Source: Candidatus Atribacter alterifermentans | GTDB lineage: Bacteria > Atribacterota > Atribacteria > Atribacterales > Atribacteraceae | Direction of reading: 5' to 3' | Assembly (NCBI GenBank): GCA_012517635.1 | Contig: JAAYUP010000002.1 | Coordinates: 1-6,355, forward strand | DNA length: 6,355 bases | Shown here: positions 4,329 through 6,355 of the stretch, one piece after another | Layout of the letters: every line of letters starts with the position of its first letter | Numbering within the stretch: the first letter of the stretch is position 1 | Notes under the pieces: model-generated | Told to the model about the DNA's origin: nothing | What the model saw: the letters and a program-made list of their open reading frames with translations, nothing else | The model's database searches: none | Translations under genes and position numbers: made by a program

Positions 4329-6134
4329 TCATTTTACAAACACGAGAATACCAAAAAATGATGGTGCGTGAAAGGTCCCAGGTGTTGGTGACCACCCGCT
4401 AAATTCTCCCAGAATGATATCGGTTCGATTGAAGTTGATTCTCCATCGATCTCCCGGTTGAGGAGCTGGGATTTCCAATTCAGAAAAAGGAATAGCAATT
4501 TCTACTATCCATCCGTTGGTTTTTTCCTGGGCGGCGACTTCCCAGTTGGCATTCCAGGAAGGTCCAGATCGAGAAAAACTATCATATTGAGTTCCGATTG
4601 AGTTCAGGGATAAATGGTAGTAAAAGCTGCTGCTAAACCACGGGTCAATAAAAACCTCAACCGAATCATCGTAAAATACTGGTCCATCCTTTTGGTAAAT
4701 GGTGATTTTGCGATTTTGAGAAGGAGAATCATTGACCTGGAAAGCGACATAGAGATGGGTTGGTGAAAAAAGACAAGCCACGGTGGTTTGGCTGCTAGCC
4801 AAACCTTCTCCAGTGATAAGGGAAAATTCATTTTGAAAGTCGGCATTTTCCCAGGATTTTTCATGAAGTAATCCATCGACCTGGATTTCTTCTTGAATGA
4901 ATCGAGCCTTGATGGTTCGGGGATTGGGGTGAGAATATCGAACGACTTGGACTTTCTCAGCCGGAACCAGAGAATTGAGGTATTTTCGAGATGGAGCTTC
5001 AGCTTTTTCTTGGAAGGGTCCTTGTTTTAAGGAATCGAATATTTCGCTGTTTAGATAAGGGTATGCAAAAATAACTGAACCTTGAAATTGAGCCAAACGT
5101 GAGAATTCGACCATTTGGGAGAGGTTTTTAATATCGGGAAGATTAAAGGCTTGGATCCCGGCAAAAGCCGGCAGATTCCCTAATAAAAAAGTATTGACCC
5201 AAAAGGTTAATCCTTTCATCTCATTCACCCTTGAGCTGTAAGTCATAGGGATCAATACATCCAAGTAATGATTTTCTGCCCAGAAAGGCCAATTTTGTAG
5301 GAATCCGGGATTGAGCTCGATTGGCATCCCTCGGGGTTGAACAGCTACCGAAAGGATTACGTTTGGTTTAATCTCGTGAACTCTCGCGTTTATTTCTGCT
5401 AGGAGGTTAGTGACCGATTGAGCTCGATATTCATTCCAGAGACGATAGACATCGGGTTGGGTGAATGGATCGATTGCGATTGGGTCAACACCGTATTGTA
5501 ATAAAAAGTGCTCTCGATGGTCCTGAGCGTAACAGGTATCAGCAACGGTTGTATCTGGGAATCGTAGATAGTCAAGGTGAATTCCATCCAGGTCATAATT
5601 TTGAAGAACCTCGATAAGCAGCCCAATATAAAATTCCTTTACTCCTTGGTGAAGAGGGCATACCCAATAAAAATGGTTTTTTCCCTGTTTATATCCAACC
5701 GTTCCATCGCGTTGGATCGATCGCCAGGAAGAAAACCTTTCCAGGAGTTCACCAGGTTGGTTGAGGCCGACGTAAAACATGTCAAACCAGGCATGGACCT
5801 GCATTTCGTGCTGATGGGCGGATTCAATAAAAACTGCAAGAGGGTCAAGGTTAGTTAGGGCAAATGCCTCCATCTGCCTGGTAAGCCCTTGTTGAGCTAA
5901 AAAACTTGAAGGATAGATGGTTTTTCCCAGGTAAAAAGATTCAACCAGAATAGCATTGAAATGAGCTGATGCCAATTCTTTGACCATGGCTTCAATACCA
6001 TCTCGGGTATTGGGGATGCTTCTCACATCGATCCATACACCGCGAAACTCCGGGAGGGCATGACTTAAAGCTGAAGAAGCTAAGATTGTAAAAAGGATTA
6101 ATAAAATATAAAATAGAAGGCCTTTTTTTGTCAT
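4329..6134 (-). CDS. Secreted GHL10 glycoside-hydrolase-like protein with CBM9-like domain
   Basis: A 601-residue exported protein. The N-terminus has a Lys-positive, strongly hydrophobic signal peptide (about 1-26, cleavage likely after SHA). Residues 28-400 match the GHL10 (DUF187) TIM-barrel family: EFRGVWIDVRS opens it, FNAILVESFYLGKTIYPSS and MQVHAWFDMF follow, then the hallmark DGIHLDYLRFP (183-193, candidate acidic residues Asp183 and Asp188), and later LSVAVQPRG and LDVLIPMTYSSRV. Residues about 412-601 look like a CBM9/DOMON-like sugar-binding domain (IQVDGLLHEKSW, DDSVEVFIDPW, GWIVEIAIPFSEL, GDRWRINFNRTD). Family members are thought to act on glycans outside the cytoplasm; the exact substrate is unknown. 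The ATG at 6134 is supported by AAGGAG 9 bases upstream. The gene stands alone, with its own promoter and terminator, and shows no frame damage. Confidence 0.92.
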   Translation of the reverse strand: MTKKGLLFYILLILFTILASSALSHALPEFRGVWIDVRSIPNTRDGIEAMVKELASAHFNAILVESFYLGKTIYPSSFLAQQGLTRQMEAFALTNLDPLAVFIESAHQHEMQVHAWFDMFYVGLNQPGELLERFSSWRSIQRDGTVGYKQGKNHFYWVCPLHQGVKEFYIGLLIEVLQNYDLDGIHLDYLRFPDTTVADTCYAQDHREHFLLQYGVDPIAIDPFTQPDVYRLWNEYRAQSVTNLLAEINARVHEIKPNVILSVAVQPRGMPIELNPGFLQNWPFWAENHYLDVLIPMTYSSRVNEMKGLTFWVNTFLLGNLPAFAGIQAFNLPDIKNLSQMVEFSRLAQFQGSVIFAYPYLNSEIFDSLKQGPFQEKAEAPSRKYLNSLVPAEKVQVVRYSHPNPRTIKARFIQEEIQVDGLLHEKSWENADFQNEFSLITGEGLASSQTTVACLFSPTHLYVAFQVNDSPSQNRKITIYQKDGPVFYDDSVEVFIDPWFSSSFYYHLSLNSIGTQYDSFSRSGPSWNANWEVAAQEKTNGWIVEIAIPFSELEIPAPQPGDRWRINFNRTDIILGEFSGWSPTPGTFHAPSFFGILVFVK

Positions 6135-6143
6135 GGGAGTGTT

Positions 6144-6149
6144 CTCCTT
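6144..6149 (-). promoter_or_regulatory. Ribosome binding site of the GHL10 gene
   Basis: AAGGAG on the minus strand ends 9 bases before ATG 6134, confirming this start over internal Met codons. Confidence 0.65.
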
Positions 6150-6172
6150 CAGGTTGAGTTGGAATTTTATTC

Positions 6173-6201
6173 ATTATTCCAAAGCCATAACTGAAATGCA
6201 A
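6173..6201 (-). promoter_or_regulatory. Possible promoter of the GHL10 gene
   Basis: On the minus strand TTGCAT (6196-6201) and AATAAT (6173-6178) are 17 bases apart. The -10 box matches consensus at five positions but the -35 only at the first three. It lies about 40 bases before the start codon. Confidence 0.35.
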
Positions 6202-6204
6202 TAG

Positions 6205-6355
6205 CTTGAGAAAATAGGAGAAGGTCAGGATGAGGATGAAAATGCCTTCCCTCTCACCTCCACCTCTCCCTCCAGGGGCGAGGGAATATTGGCGAAAGAC
6301 GCTGAGGGGGTGAGGGGGCGCGAGATTTTGGTTCCTTCTCCCTCGGTGGGAGAGG
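6205..6355. repeat. C/G-rich repeat-like intergenic sequence at the right edge
   Basis: No gene is visible. Pyrimidine and purine runs form weak hairpins: CCTCTCCC with GGGCGAGG around 6262-6284 (one mismatch) and TCTCCC/GGGAGA at 6337-6353. The text resembles dispersed 'ccctctccc...gggagagg' intergenic repeats. It runs off the window. Confidence 0.45.

Noticed and set aside
5577..5858. Plus-strand open frame opposite the GHL10 gene
   Set aside because: It lies fully antisense to a clear family member, has no ribosome binding site and no recognisable domain. Other small frames in this gene were rejected for the same reason.

Overview
This 6.36 kb bacterial window combines housekeeping genes (tRNA-Arg, a PspC-domain membrane protein, a secreted glycoside-hydrolase-like lipo/glycan protein) with a visibly more AT-rich accessory patch on the left. 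Promoters with clear -35/-10 boxes, GGAGG-type ribosome binding sites and TTG starts fit a low-to-medium GC bacterium. A secreted GHL10 protein with a CBM9-like tail, together with many small palindromic intergenic repeats, makes me think of an anaerobic, possibly thermophilic lineage such as Atribacterota. That placement is an impression, not something the sequence proves.

Left part (1-505): the 3' end of an unidentified reading frame, a purine-rich stretch, a long two-tier hairpin (154-202) of the kind seen at the ends of some insertion sequences, a stretch with an orphan Shine-Dalgarno-like sequence, and then a promoter with an adjacent inverted repeat. That promoter appears to drive a compact three-gene cassette (519-2193): two proteins of unknown function followed by a HEPN-domain protein. 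The junctions overlap by 4 bases or are nearly contiguous, so the genes are very probably one transcript with coupled translation. The middle gene carries a mosaic, in-frame three-unit repeat near its N-terminus.

Middle part (2234-3293): convergent to the cassette lies a tyrosine recombinase gene broken by what looks like a 2-bp AC duplication. It sits just downstream of the 3' end of an intact tRNA-Arg(TCT) gene with encoded CCA and reads in the same direction. This is the usual arrangement of an element integrated at a tRNA 3' end. The simplest reading is that the HEPN cassette is cargo of a decayed tRNA-targeted island; no second att copy is visible in this window.

Right part (3294-6355): a strong tRNA promoter and a PspC promoter lie back to back. 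The PspC gene is followed by about 470 bp of non-coding DNA packed with hairpin-forming repeats, ending in a likely terminator for the leftward GHL10-CBM9 gene (4329-6134). The last about 150 bp are again repeat-like, C/G-rich intergenic sequence.

The most interesting item is the three-gene HEPN cassette, a candidate defence or toxin-antitoxin-like module that I cannot match to a named system.
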